A stretch of 64,000 nt of DNA from Spiro-02 sp034114085 (lineage in GTDB: Bacteria > Spirochaetota > Spirochaetia > Sphaerochaetales > Sphaerochaetaceae): positions 10,482 to 74,481 of the forward strand of contig JAXEWB010000058.1 in NCBI GenBank assembly GCA_034114085.1, in the 5' to 3' direction. A model generated the notes under the pieces. It ran no database searches and was not told the DNA's origin. It was given only the letters and a program-made list of their open reading frames with translations. A program made the position numbers and the translations under genes. This document shows positions 52,126-61,997 of the stretch, in pieces; the first letter of the stretch is position 1; the number at the start of each line of letters is the position of its first letter.

Positions 52126-53082
52126 TTATTTTTCAATATGATGTCCTGATTCAAACAGTTCTTGTAATTCTTCGCGGTCAAAACTGTAAATCGTACCGCA
52201 GTTGAAGCATTCAAGTTGCAACGGGAACGATTTCTGCTCCAATATTTCCCGCTTCTCTCCATCTGGCAGTCCGCAGAGATACCCCGCGAAATGCTCCCGG
52301 TTGCAGGGACACGAAAAGCCGACCGCCAGGTGGGCGAGATGCTCGGGTTTTTCGTTTGTGAATTCCCGTAGGACATACTCTCCGATAGTCGTGCCGCCTG
52401 CGAGCGTCCTTCCGATGGGGGCGAGTTTCGGAGCCAGCTCTTGGAGTCTGTCAAGGACGTCGTCCGGACAGCCGGGCATGGCTTGGAGAAACATTCCTCC
52501 TGCCCCGGCGACGCGCCCTTCCTTGTCGAACTGAATACTCAGCGAAAACAGGCTGGGAGTCTGCTCTGACTGACGGTAATATACAGCAAGATCCTGCGCG
52601 AGGTTGCCGTATTGGAGCATGACTTGGCCGGTAAACGGCTGGCTGCCGCCTTCAATCAATTTTGTAATAGTGAGGAAACCTGGCCCATAGAACATGGAAA
52701 GATCAAAGCTCTCCAACGGTTTGTCCACCGGGATCGGGACGTTCTTCAGATATCCCCGTACCGCCCCGCAGGCCCAGGCCTCGACATAGACTCCTCCGAT
52801 AGGCCCGCCGCACTCGATGGTGAGCTGAATGCGGTCGTTGCCCTTCACCGTAGAGGAAAGAAGCCCTCCCGCGATATATGCCTGCCCCAACGCGACCGTC
52901 TCCAGGATGCCCAGACCATGGTTCGCCCGCATCTGGTTGACCATGCGGGTTCCCTGCAAGGCCGTCAGGCGGATCCTGCCGTCATCCAAAAGAAACACCT
53001 CCCTGCCGTCGTCGGGCAAGGAGGCGAGATGTTCAACTAATATTGGATCTTCAATTTGTTTTCGAAACACCTTTGTCTCCAT
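52126..53082 (-). CDS. hslO: Redox-regulated chaperone Hsp33
   Basis: 318 residues from the ATG at 53082; a TTG at 53094 is an alternative. The N-terminal substrate-binding domain is complete, and the C-terminal zinc switch shows CPC (FSCPCNREHF) and CFNC, the four cysteines that release zinc and form disulfides under oxidative stress, turning on holdase activity. The ribosome site is weak. Hsp33 next to ftsH is a known gene neighbourhood in several phyla. A possible TTGACA box is at 53177-53182 on the minus strand. Confidence 0.93.
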   Translation of the reverse strand: METKVFRKQIEDPILVEHLASLPDDGREVFLLDDGRIRLTALQGTRMVNQMRANHGLGILETVALGQAYIAGGLLSSTVKGNDRIQLTIECGGPIGGVYVEAWACGAVRGYLKNVPIPVDKPLESFDLSMFYGPGFLTITKLIEGGSQPFTGQVMLQYGNLAQDLAVYYRQSEQTPSLFSLSIQFDKEGRVAGAGGMFLQAMPGCPDDVLDRLQELAPKLAPIGRTLAGGTTIGEYVLREFTNEKPEHLAHLAVGFSCPCNREHFAGYLCGLPDGEKREILEQKSFPLQLECFNCGTIYSFDREELQELFESGHHIEK

Positions 53083-53219
53083 CGGTAGCGACAACTGCCC
53101 GGCACCATCCCGTCACAGCGTCCAGTGGCTGAATCTTCCTCCACATGGCATCACTACCTGTTCGTTCATCATGCATGTCAACCGGTCACCAGTCATGGGG
53201 ACCTGACGTTCCTTCGCAA

Positions 53220-53247
53220 CCGTTACAATCCGGCGGGACCGTAACGG
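53220..53247 (-). terminator. Hairpin after ftsH (weak terminator candidate)
   Basis: CCGTTAC pairs with GTAACGG, with an inner TCC/GGA stem, 8 bases after the ftsH stop. There is no T run on the minus strand. Confidence 0.35.
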
Positions 53248-53254
53248 AGACAGC

Positions 53255-55270
53255 TTAGACAATGACCTCGCTTTTTGCAATAGCCTCGAACTCCGATCCT
53301 TCAATTACTTCGTTTTCCAATAGCTTCGAGGTGATTTTTTCTAACGCTGCACGGTTTTTTTCGATTTTCCCTTTGACAATGCCATATCGGTCATTGACGA
53401 TCCTCGCCGTCTCTGTGTCGATGTATTCCTGCGCTTTCTCAGAATATTCCCTTGCGCCGGCGACGCCCGCGATGCCACTTTGGGTGGTCGGCAATGTGAT
53501 GTTGCGGTACTTGTCGCTCATGCCGAATTCAGTGATCATCCTGCGGACCAGATCACTCGCCCGGCTGATATCATTGCCCGCTCCGGTGGAAATCTCACCG
53601 AATACGACTTCTTCAGCCGCGCGGCCTCCGAGCAGCGTATCGATATTCCCCAGCAGCTCGCTTTGGGAAAGCAAGAACCTGTCCTCCGTCGGGTATTGGA
53701 GCGTATAACCCAAAGCTCCCATGCCTCTGGGGATAATCGATATTTTCGATACCGGTTGCGCGCCAGGGGTCATGTATGCGGTCAAGGCGTGACCCGTTTC
53801 ATGGTAGGCGACTTTCTTCCGTTCGTCTTCAGTGAGAATCCTGCTCTTGCGCTGGAGTCCCGCCACTGACTTCTCGATGGCCTCTTCAAGGTCCGTCTGG
53901 TTGACACGCTTGCGGCCCGAGCGGACGGCCATCAGCGCCGCTTCGTTGGCGATGTTCGCAAGATCCGCACCTGCGAGTCCTGCCGCGGCCTGGGCGATTT
54001 TCCTGAGATCGACATCGGGGGCCAGTTTGATATTCTTTGTATGGATCTTGAGAATCGCCACACGGCCCTCGAGGTCGGGTTTGTCGATCAATACCTGACG
54101 GTCGAAGCGTCCAGGCCGAAGCAACGCGGGATCTAGGATCTCCGGCCTGTTCGTCGCCGCGAGGATGATGACCCCGGTGCGGGAATCAAAACCGTCCATT
54201 TCGACCAGCAACTGGTTGAGCGTCTGCTCCCGTTCGTCATTGCCTCCGATTCCCGCGGATACGCGTGAACGGCCGATCGCGTCGATTTCATCAATGAAGA
54301 TGATGCATGGGGAATTTTCCCTGGCTTGCCTGAACAGGTCCCTGACCCGCGCTGCGCCGACGCCGACGAACATTTCCACGAAGTCCGCCCCGCTCATCTT
54401 GAAGAACGGGACGCCGGCTTCTCCCGCGACCGCTTTCGCCAGCAGGGTTTTTCCCGTTCCAGGAGGTCCCACCAGCAGGACGCCCTTGGGAATCTTGCCG
54501 CCGATTTCCGTATACTTGTCTGGATGTTTGAGGAAATCGACTACTTCCTCCAGTTCATATTTGCTCTCGTCGGCGCCAGCAACGTCGGAGAACCTTACCC
54601 CGGTATCTCCTTCCGCGACGATTTTCGCCTTGTTCTGGTTGAAGGAGAGGACCCCTTGTCCTCCTTGTCCCATTTTCGCGAACAGGAACCTCCATAGCAG
54701 GAAGAACAGCGCGAAGGGCAATATCCAGCTCAGCAACGTTGAGATCAGGCCTGGTCGCGCAGGAGCGGTCGCATAGTATTCGACGCCCATCTCATCCAGC
54801 AGGGGGATCAGCGATGGGTCGTCCAGAGAATAGGTGGAATAGGCCATCGCCGTAGGGGTCGTCGTTTCCGTAGAGCTGGTTTGTGAAGGGGCCATATTGA
54901 AGAACGATGTCCTGAAATCCTCTACTACCGGTCCTTTTGAGTAGGTATAGCCGATATATTGCTCACTTTCTATCGCCACACGTTTGATAGTGCCGTTCTT
55001 GATCAACGCTTTGAACTGGTTGTAGTCCACTGATGTGACGTTGCTGTTTTGCGAGAAAAAGAAGCTGTTGATCAGCATCAGCGCCATCAGGATGATGAAG
55101 AAATACCAGAAGGAGAATTTGAATTTCTTCTTTGTCCCTGGATCTACGCCGCCTTTGTGTATACCCGGTTCTTCCCCGAACTTGTTTTTCTTTTTATCGT
55201 CCTGTCCGCTCTGGGACGCATATTGCCGATCGAGGTTCTCTACTTCGTTCGGATTCTTTTCTGTCGCCAT
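53255..55270 (-). CDS. ftsH: ATP-dependent zinc metalloprotease FtsH
   Basis: 671 residues. Two membrane helices (about 53-72 and 176-196) flank a periplasmic domain; the AAA module has Walker A GPPGTGKT (268-275), Walker B IIFIDEID (323-330) and the second region of homology RPGRFDRQV; the protease has the zinc motif HETGH (490-494) and the third-ligand region around GAGNDISRA. It degrades misassembled membrane proteins and selected cytoplasmic proteins. The 48-residue acidic and basic cytoplasmic N-terminus is longer than in E. coli. AAGGGAG precedes the ATG by 5 bases. Confidence 0.96.
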   Translation of the reverse strand: MATEKNPNEVENLDRQYASQSGQDDKKKNKFGEEPGIHKGGVDPGTKKKFKFSFWYFFIILMALMLINSFFFSQNSNVTSVDYNQFKALIKNGTIKRVAIESEQYIGYTYSKGPVVEDFRTSFFNMAPSQTSSTETTTPTAMAYSTYSLDDPSLIPLLDEMGVEYYATAPARPGLISTLLSWILPFALFFLLWRFLFAKMGQGGQGVLSFNQNKAKIVAEGDTGVRFSDVAGADESKYELEEVVDFLKHPDKYTEIGGKIPKGVLLVGPPGTGKTLLAKAVAGEAGVPFFKMSGADFVEMFVGVGAARVRDLFRQARENSPCIIFIDEIDAIGRSRVSAGIGGNDEREQTLNQLLVEMDGFDSRTGVIILAATNRPEILDPALLRPGRFDRQVLIDKPDLEGRVAILKIHTKNIKLAPDVDLRKIAQAAAGLAGADLANIANEAALMAVRSGRKRVNQTDLEEAIEKSVAGLQRKSRILTEDERKKVAYHETGHALTAYMTPGAQPVSKISIIPRGMGALGYTLQYPTEDRFLLSQSELLGNIDTLLGGRAAEEVVFGEISTGAGNDISRASDLVRRMITEFGMSDKYRNITLPTTQSGIAGVAGAREYSEKAQEYIDTETARIVNDRYGIVKGKIEKNRAALEKITSKLLENEVIEGSEFEAIAKSEVIV

Positions 55271-55894
55271 GTGTCTCCCTTGTCGTCCGTCTTGCGATGG
55301 ACTTCTTCATGGATGTAATAATATGAAAGAAGATATGGCAAATATACTTCTGGACCTGCCTGTTTGGCAAATGAAGTTCAAAAAATAATCATAAATATAA
55401 CTTTCAGAACATTTCTCCACGTTCCATCGTATAGCTATAAGTTATATTTATGCATGATGCCCTATGCATCTTTTTTGGGGATGCGGACTGATCATCCCGT
55501 CCGCGTGCTCTCCAGCCTCTAGGCGGATACCCGGGCTTGCCGCATGCATAAGGCGGACGACCGCTCCAGCAACGTTCCGTATGGGTGCGGTAAATCATCC
55601 CCCCTATGAAAAAACTCCATTGAAAAACCTCAGTACGGAGGTGGTCGCTGATAGTATTTCGCGGTATATTGTGCAATAATTGCTCAGTGCGTGAGTTTTT
55701 CCTAGAATATAGGGCGATGATTTTCATGGATGTCGCAAAGATTGTGCAAGAAATATCACTTTCTGATTTGATACAGAATGTCATTCGGACTGGCCGTATG
55801 AAGTTTTTGTGTTTTTTGTAATTTTTCTTCACATTCTGATTGTCGTTGGCATATGTTTTGCGCATGATGAGGTACGTATAATGAGGGGAATATT
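55271..55894. other. 624-base intergenic region between divergent ftsH and TolC genes
   Basis: It must hold both promoters. A perfect TATAAT at 55877-55882 stands 12 bases before the TolC start, with only a poor -35. A GATGC/GCATC hairpin with TTTTTT is at about 55455-55475, and a GCGGAC/GTCCGC hairpin at about 55480-55510. No open frame with a ribosome site and no tRNA-like fold was seen. Confidence 0.5.
55877..55882 (+). promoter_or_regulatory. TATAAT -10 box before the ABC-export operon
   Basis: It is a consensus -10. The start codon is 12 bases later, so the leader would be very short but would still carry the GAGGGG ribosome site (55883-55888). The -35 region (TGTTTT) is weak. Confidence 0.4.
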
Positions 55895-57358
55895 ATGAAT
55901 GTGTCTATGAAACGCCGGTACATCGGGCTTCTGATAGTGGCTTGTTGCACGCTGGCGCCGTTGTTCGCGGTCGAGCTGGATCAGCTGATGTCCATGGCGA
56001 AGGAAAAAAGCCCGCAGATGCAGGCTTACCTCCTGACCCGGCGGAACAGTGAAATAGCGAATGAGCTTACCGATACCAAGGATTCGCTGGGGATAGAGGT
56101 TTCTACGGGCAATACGACGGTCGCCTATGTTCAGAAATCTACAAATGCCACGACGGGGGATGTCACACCCAGCCATACCTCCACATCCGCCGGTCCGTCG
56201 ATCACTTTCACATTGCCCAACGACGGCAAGACGAAGATTTCAGTCGGTTCGGGCGCGACGGTGGACTTCCTTGATTCCGGTGGACGCATCTACTCGCTAA
56301 GTCCCGCCGTCTCGGCCTCCCATACCTTTACGTTCGGGCGGACAGGCGATGACCGCTCAGACCTGCTGTACTCCCAAAATACGCTGTTGGCTAGCCAGAC
56401 CTATTCCAATAACGTGCTTGCGTTTGAAAACCAGGTATATCAGAAGATATCCGCCATCCTCGCGCTGGAACAGCAGATCCGTTCCACACAGAAAAATATC
56501 AACGACCTGACGACCACCATGGGCAATGCGATCAAGCTGGGTACGACTACCAAGGATACAGTGACATATCAGAACCAGGAGCTCCAGTTGAAGTCGTACC
56601 AGAACACGCTGGACAACCTTATGCTGTCATACAACTACAATCTGGAGCAATACAAGATACTGACCGGACTGGCATATGAACCCGTAACGGGTATCCGCGA
56701 GGTTTCGCTGAACTTCGCCCCGCTGTCGTCCGGAAATACCGCGGTAATCCTCAAGCAGCTTTCCTTGCAGGTGGCGGAGGAAGACCTGAAGATTGAGAAG
56801 GCCAAGCAGACCAACACGACCCTTGGGGTCAATGGGTCCGTCAGCGCTCCCGTCTCAAGGAAGAACGGGACAAACTCCTACTCGATCAATGGCGCCGCGG
56901 GGGCTACGCTTACAGGCGCGAACTTTTCCGTTTCTGCATCGACGAAAATGGATTATTCAATCACCAACGACAAGTTCTCCCCGTCGGTCACGGTCGTCGG
57001 TACGTGGAAGAACAACGCGGGACAGACCTCCGACACCTTGAAGCTCCAACAACTGGAGAACAAGGTTCTGCTTGCCCAGATAGACTACAATGAGGCCTTG
57101 CTTGCTTATCAGGCGAATGCGATTTCGTTGCAGAACGATGTCCAGAACTGGAATCTCTCAATGGCCCAGCAGAAGAACATGATGGACTATCACAAGCAGG
57201 TTCTGGCGCAGAAAGAAGTGATGCTTGAAAAAGGGTTGGGCAAGCAGACCGACGTGGACGCCGCGAAATTCACCATTGAACAGGATCAATACGATTGGAA
57301 TAAACTGTTGTTGGACGGCTTGGCGCTGGAAAACAAAATCCGCATGATCCAGTTATAG
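55895..57358 (+). CDS. TolC family outer-membrane channel protein
   Basis: 487 residues with a signal peptide (GLLIVACCTLAPLFA). Long TolC-type helices (LDQLMSMAKEKSPQMQAYLL at the start, TDVDAAKFTIEQDQYDWNKLLL near the end, quoted in part) surround strand-rich segments with many Thr and Ser. It is distinct from the TolC protein encoded at 33-34 kb. GAGGGG is 6 bases before the ATG. It leads the operon with a MacA-like adaptor, ATPase and permease, and forms the outer-membrane exit. Confidence 0.83.
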   Translation: MNVSMKRRYIGLLIVACCTLAPLFAVELDQLMSMAKEKSPQMQAYLLTRRNSEIANELTDTKDSLGIEVSTGNTTVAYVQKSTNATTGDVTPSHTSTSAGPSITFTLPNDGKTKISVGSGATVDFLDSGGRIYSLSPAVSASHTFTFGRTGDDRSDLLYSQNTLLASQTYSNNVLAFENQVYQKISAILALEQQIRSTQKNINDLTTTMGNAIKLGTTTKDTVTYQNQELQLKSYQNTLDNLMLSYNYNLEQYKILTGLAYEPVTGIREVSLNFAPLSSGNTAVILKQLSLQVAEEDLKIEKAKQTNTTLGVNGSVSAPVSRKNGTNSYSINGAAGATLTGANFSVSASTKMDYSITNDKFSPSVTVVGTWKNNAGQTSDTLKLQQLENKVLLAQIDYNEALLAYQANAISLQNDVQNWNLSMAQQKNMMDYHKQVLAQKEVMLEKGLGKQTDVDAAKFTIEQDQYDWNKLLLDGLALENKIRMIQL

Positions 57359-57381
57359 GACGAAGGAGCGAATGGAATATC

Positions 57382-58521
57382 ATGGCTAAAAATAGGGATA
57401 TGAACAATACACCGACCTCTACCGAGGAACAAGTCCGTAGCACGTTGCGCCGTCGCATGGCTCGTAAACGGGTGAAACGGATCGTTATCTGGATCATCGT
57501 CATCGCAATTATCCTGGGCGGATATTATTTGTATGATTTCTACAAGAAAAACAGCCGGTTGCCCTGGATGCCCGAGAAGGCGGCGGTATCGATGTATACC
57601 ACCGAAGAGGCGAAGGTATACGAAAGCACCTACAACACCACGATTGATCTGTCGGGCTATGTGGCGCCGTTCGACGAACAGAAGGTCAAGTTCCGTTCTA
57701 CCGGCGCAATCACCGGCGTGTATGTGAAGGCCGGCCAGGCGGTGAAGAAAGGGGATTTGCTTGTGACGATCAACGACACGAGCCAGCAATATGCGTTGGC
57801 GAACTTGGAGTCCCAGATTGAACAAGCCCAGATTGAAGGTAGCGCCCGTGCCCTCGAATTGCTGGAGTTGCAAAAGAAGGCGGCTGAAAACAACCTCGAC
57901 TATACCCGTTCCTATGCCAATTTTGATGGTGTCGTAGCATCGGTCGATGTATCGGTCGGCGACTATTTCGAAGCGGGTTCCTCCGCCATGACAGTGATCG
58001 ACCGCAGCAAGCTCAAGGCTACCGTGGAGATCGACGAGATAGACATGCAATATGTCAAGCTCGGACAGAAGGCGATGCTCACGTTTGATTCGCTGCCGGG
58101 GCAAACCGTTGAGGCCGTCGTGACATATATTCCCATGATAGGCCGTTACACGACCCAAGGTATCGGGGTGATGGACGTAAAGATTACTATCGACGATCCT
58201 CCCGCCGGACTCGCTCCCGGCTATACCTTTGAAGGCAGGATTGACATAGAGGGTGAGATATCCATGGTTTTGGTCCCACAGTCGGCGGTCATCACCCGCA
58301 GGGGGACCAGCACTGTGGAAAAGAAGATGTCGGACGGTTCCACCCAGACGGTCACGGTCTCCGTAAAATATCTGGGAGAGGGGCTTTGCCAGGTATTGGG
58401 CGGTACGCTGAAAGTGGGCGATACGGTCATCGTAAAGAAATCGACCCTGCCGTCCGATTCTGTCTCGAACATGATGGTGACGATGGACGCCCCCGCTTCC
58501 GACGGACCGGGGCCGCGTTGA
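57382..58521 (+). CDS. MacA-like periplasmic adaptor (HlyD family)
   Basis: 379 residues. A basic cytoplasmic start is followed by one membrane anchor (VIWIIVIAIILGGYYLYDF). The lipoyl halves (FRSTGAITGVYVKAGQAVKKGDLL and FDGVVASVDVSVGDY, quoted in part) flank a short helical hairpin of about 50 residues (EQAQIEGSARALELLELQKK), shorter than in E. coli MacA. The barrel and membrane-proximal domains follow, with a Pro/Gly-rich end. AAGGAG is upstream at 12-13 bases. It bridges the MacB-like pump and the TolC protein. Confidence 0.85.
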   Translation: MAKNRDMNNTPTSTEEQVRSTLRRRMARKRVKRIVIWIIVIAIILGGYYLYDFYKKNSRLPWMPEKAAVSMYTTEEAKVYESTYNTTIDLSGYVAPFDEQKVKFRSTGAITGVYVKAGQAVKKGDLLVTINDTSQQYALANLESQIEQAQIEGSARALELLELQKKAAENNLDYTRSYANFDGVVASVDVSVGDYFEAGSSAMTVIDRSKLKATVEIDEIDMQYVKLGQKAMLTFDSLPGQTVEAVVTYIPMIGRYTTQGIGVMDVKITIDDPPAGLAPGYTFEGRIDIEGEISMVLVPQSAVITRRGTSTVEKKMSDGSTQTVTVSVKYLGEGLCQVLGGTLKVGDTVIVKKSTLPSDSVSNMMVTMDAPASDGPGPR

Positions 58522-58536
58522 CGGAGACAAGCTGAA

Positions 58537-59346
58537 ATGGATGAAAGCATGAAAGATATGCAGTCCCGGCCATACACGGCCGGAGCATATGCGGCCGGGT
58601 CAGCGTCGGGGACGCAAACCGATGTCGCGATGCCCGTCACCGAAGTTCGGAACGGACAGGTGCGGCCGTCCCCTGGAAAGGCCATCATCACGCTCCGTGA
58701 CGTCAAGCGGTACTTCATGGTCGGGGATTTCATCGTGAAGGCTCTGGACGGTGTGTCGCTGGATATCCAGAAAGGGGATTTCGCCGCGATCATGGGGCCG
58801 TCCGGCTCAGGGAAGTCCACCATGATGAACCTGATCGGCTGCCTCGACACTCCTACGAGCGGCGACATACGGATAGACGGCGAGGATACGTCGGGCATGA
58901 ACGAGACGGAACTGGCGTTCGTCCGCAACCAGAAGGTCGGGTTCGTGTTCCAGCAGTTCAACCTGCTGGGCAAGCTCACCGCTTTGGAGAATGTGGTCAC
59001 TCCGCTGCTCTATGCCGGCATATCCGTCAAGGAACGGAAGGAGAGGGCCATGACCGCGCTGGAGCGGGTGGGGCTGTCCGACAGGATGAAGCACCGACCC
59101 AATGAACTGTCCGGCGGACAGAAGCAGCGGGTGGCCATCGCCCGCGCGCTGGTGAACAATCCCTCGATCCTGTTGGCGGACGAGCCTACCGGCGCATTGG
59201 ATTCAAACACCGGCAACCAGATCATGGAACTGTTCGAGGAACTGAACAGCGAGGGCCGTACCGTCGTATTCGTCACCCATGACCGCGAGCTAGGCATGAG
59301 ATGCCATAGGCAGATCCGTATTCGCGACGGGCTGTTGGAGGTTTGA
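58537..59346 (+). CDS. MacB/LolD-type ABC transporter ATP-binding protein
   Basis: 269 residues. Walker A GPSGSGKST, Q-loop QQFNLLG, signature LSGGQKQRVAIARAL, Walker B ILLADEPTGALD and the switch THD are all present. The first 50 residues are a low-complexity extension not seen in LolD/MacB ATPases; GGAG before the ATG supports this start. The permease gene begins one base after the stop, so the two form one transporter with separate ATPase and permease chains. Confidence 0.92.
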   Translation: MDESMKDMQSRPYTAGAYAAGSASGTQTDVAMPVTEVRNGQVRPSPGKAIITLRDVKRYFMVGDFIVKALDGVSLDIQKGDFAAIMGPSGSGKSTMMNLIGCLDTPTSGDIRIDGEDTSGMNETELAFVRNQKVGFVFQQFNLLGKLTALENVVTPLLYAGISVKERKERAMTALERVGLSDRMKHRPNELSGGQKQRVAIARALVNNPSILLADEPTGALDSNTGNQIMELFEELNSEGRTVVFVTHDRELGMRCHRQIRIRDGLLEV

Positions 59347-59347
59347 C

Positions 59348-60529
59348 ATGTTCATAGAGAATATCAAGCTGGCGTTCGCCGCGATGCGGGGCAACAAGCT
59401 CAGGACGTTGCTTTCCTTGCTCGGGATCATCATCGGCGTAGGCTCCGTGGTGGCGATCCTCACGCTGGGGCAGAGCGCCACGGAAAGCATCACTGATTCC
59501 ATCACGTCCGGCGGACTGAATATGGTTTCTATCTTTCCCGTTGCCAATCAGAAGACAAGTTCGGTCTTTACCGAGGATTTCGGCGATACTCTGATGCGCA
59601 ACGTCGACGGCATTGATTCTGTACTACCACAGGTAAGCAGCAACGCCTACGTCCGCAAGGGGTCGAAACGGAAGAGCGTGACCGTCAATGGGGTGCTGTC
59701 ATCCTATGCCGGGGTTCAGAACTACGAGCCCGAAGAGGGCGAATTCTTCAGCAGCATGGACAATATCAACCGGCGGCAGGTGATCGTGCTGGGCGCGGAA
59801 GTCGCCAAAGAGCTGTTTCCCTACGGCGATGCGGTCGGCCAATACGTCAGCCTGTTCCGCAATCAGGCGAAAAGCTACCTTGTCGTGGGGGTGATGAAGA
59901 AGAAGGACGCTTCGTTCAGCAACTCCTATGACGCCGGCGTCTACATTCCCTACAACACCTATCAGCAGCGGTTCCGCCGTACCTCCACGGTAGGTGCGTA
60001 CGTGGTCGAGGTGAATGAGGACGTCAACACCATCGAGGTCTCCGACAAGATCACGCAGTACCTGGACAACCTCGTGGGGGCGGACGCCTACGGGCTGTTT
60101 TCCCCCGCTACGCTGGTGGAGATGTCGAAGCAGATTACGGGGACGTTCAGTTCCTTCCTGGCGGCTATCGCCGCGATCTCCCTGCTGGTCGGAGGGATCG
60201 GCATCATGAACATCATGCTGGTATCCGTGGCGGAACGGACGAAGGAGATCGGAATCCGCAAGGCGCTCGGAGCGTCTCCGTCGACGATCCGGGGACAGTT
60301 TCTGACCGAGGCGATCACGTTGACGCTGATAGGCGGCATATTGGGGATCGTCTTTGGCGCGGGTATCAGCGTCGCATTGACCAACCTTGTGAATTGGTCG
60401 TTGCACCTTTCCTATTTTTCCTTTGTATTCGCCATGGGCTTCTCGATGTGCGTGGGGGTTTTCTTCGGATGGTATCCCGCCATGAAGGCTTCCAGGCTCG
60501 ATCCTATCGAGGCGTTGAACTACGAATGA
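59348..60529 (+). CDS. MacB/FtsX-type ABC transporter permease
   Basis: 393 residues with one N-terminal membrane helix (TLLSLLGIIIGVGSVVAILTL), a large periplasmic domain (about 50-265), and three C-terminal helices in the FtsX domain (IGIMNIMLVSVAERTKEIGIRKALGAS is the signature, quoted in part). It works by mechanotransmission: it drives substrates from the periplasm through the adaptor and TolC without moving them across the inner membrane. It is separate from the ATPase, unlike E. coli MacB. Antibiotic or peptide or lipoprotein export is possible; substrate unknown. Confidence 0.92.
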   Translation: MFIENIKLAFAAMRGNKLRTLLSLLGIIIGVGSVVAILTLGQSATESITDSITSGGLNMVSIFPVANQKTSSVFTEDFGDTLMRNVDGIDSVLPQVSSNAYVRKGSKRKSVTVNGVLSSYAGVQNYEPEEGEFFSSMDNINRRQVIVLGAEVAKELFPYGDAVGQYVSLFRNQAKSYLVVGVMKKKDASFSNSYDAGVYIPYNTYQQRFRRTSTVGAYVVEVNEDVNTIEVSDKITQYLDNLVGADAYGLFSPATLVEMSKQITGTFSSFLAAIAAISLLVGGIGIMNIMLVSVAERTKEIGIRKALGASPSTIRGQFLTEAITLTLIGGILGIVFGAGISVALTNLVNWSLHLSYFSFVFAMGFSMCVGVFFGWYPAMKASRLDPIEALNYE

Positions 60530-60592
60530 TGAAGGAGTTCGCGTTACGTCGTTGAGATTGCGATAATGCGTTAGGGAAGGGGGGCTTTTGTC

Positions 60593-61963
60593 GTGAAGAA
60601 GAAGGAAAAAAGACGAAGATGGTCGATTGCCAACGGGAAAGAGCCTATATTCGTTATTTCCGGGCTTGTGTTCGCATTTCTGCTTCTCATCTGTCTGGTG
60701 CTGTTCCTGTCCTACAATATCATCAGGGCGGAGAACCTGAATATCCAGATGCAGGCTGAACGGGCGTTCAATTCAGTCTACGTCACTTTGTCGACTATGA
60801 CTGGCGTTTCTTCCTACTCCAGTTCTGCGTTCGATACCTATGCGATTTCGAAGGCCACGCGAGTGATGCAGGAGGAGGGGGTGAAGGCGATCGGAATATA
60901 CGAGGACAACGGCCGGTTCAGCTTCGGGCTCGGTCCCGCGCCGTATTCACTTTCCCTGGAGCATCTGAACATCTTGCGCAACAACAATGACGACATCCAG
61001 TCGGGCATCCTGACCTACAACAGGGAGACGGGGATGATTGAATATCTCCGTTTCGCCCGCCAGATTTTGCTGGACATCGGGACTTTCAGTTTCTCCGACA
61101 ACAACCTGATCAGCAATCCGGTTGATTTTCCCAATATCCTCTATATTCTGTTTGATGGACAGGCCTATCAACGACGGCTGACGATGGTCAAGGCGTTCTC
61201 TTTCTTCACGATCATGGCGATCGGAGTGTTCTTCTTGATGATCGTCAATATCTACCAGAGCAACAAGCAGTACCGGGAAACGTTGGCCAAGCAGGAAAGC
61301 CTGGTGAACCTGGGCGAGGCGGCCCGCACGCTGACCCATGAGATCAAAAACCCGCTGAGCGCCATCACCATTCAAATCGCATTGTTGAAGAAGATGTTGC
61401 CTCCTGAGCACAAGGGGGACTTGCAGGTCGTGGACCTCGAGGTTCAGCGGTTGATTCAGCTTACCAACAAAGTCAGCGATTTCCTGCGCAATCCGCTGGG
61501 AACGCCGGAAGCTCTTGACCTCCCTCCATTCATAGAGACGATTTCTCAACGTTTTCCGATGCCCGTGACGTTCGTACCGAAAAGCCTTGTCCATGTGTCG
61601 ATTGAATTCGACGCCGACCGGGCTAGGTCCGTATTTGAGAACCTGTTGAAGAACGCGATGGAAAGCTGTCAGGGCAGGGATCCTCAGGTAGAGGTCGAAA
61701 TCAGCCTGGACAAACGGGAGCTTGTCCATGTCTACGTCCGCGACCGGGGTGATGGAGTCCCCGAAGGCGATGAGAAAAAGATATTTGATCCGTTCTTTAC
61801 GACGAAGATACATGGTTCTGGGATAGGGTTGTCCATCTCCAGACAGTTTGTAAAAGCCCGCGGTGGCAATATCCGCCTCTACCCGCGGGAGGGGGGCGGC
61901 ACGGTGGCCGAGGTCGTCCTGCCCCGGTCCCTGCATAGGGTGAGGGATTCGCTGGAAGGGTAG
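60593..61963 (+). CDS. Membrane sensor histidine kinase (NtrB/ZraS-like)
   Basis: 456 residues from a GTG at 60593 preceded by GGGGGG. Membrane helices at about 19-41 and 202-221 enclose a 160-residue exported sensor domain. No HAMP or PAS is evident. The phospho-accepting histidine is H249 (LTHEIKNPLSAI), and the ATPase shows NLLKNAMES, DRGDGVP and GSGIGLSI. The HEIKNP form of the H-box is typical of kinases that pair with sigma-54 regulators, and such a regulator is encoded 34 bases downstream. It follows the ABC export genes after 63 bases, so envelope stress or the exported compound may be the signal. Confidence 0.9.
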   Translation: MKKKEKRRRWSIANGKEPIFVISGLVFAFLLLICLVLFLSYNIIRAENLNIQMQAERAFNSVYVTLSTMTGVSSYSSSAFDTYAISKATRVMQEEGVKAIGIYEDNGRFSFGLGPAPYSLSLEHLNILRNNNDDIQSGILTYNRETGMIEYLRFARQILLDIGTFSFSDNNLISNPVDFPNILYILFDGQAYQRRLTMVKAFSFFTIMAIGVFFLMIVNIYQSNKQYRETLAKQESLVNLGEAARTLTHEIKNPLSAITIQIALLKKMLPPEHKGDLQVVDLEVQRLIQLTNKVSDFLRNPLGTPEALDLPPFIETISQRFPMPVTFVPKSLVHVSIEFDADRARSVFENLLKNAMESCQGRDPQVEVEISLDKRELVHVYVRDRGDGVPEGDEKKIFDPFFTTKIHGSGIGLSISRQFVKARGGNIRLYPREGGGTVAEVVLPRSLHRVRDSLEG

Positions 61964-61997
61964 TCGCTATAGTGAACAGGATGGAAGAAAGGAACGA

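Noticed and set aside
55404..55865. A 153-codon minus-strand frame upstream of ftsH
   Set aside because: No ribosome site or family pattern, and it covers the region that must hold the ftsH and TolC promoters.
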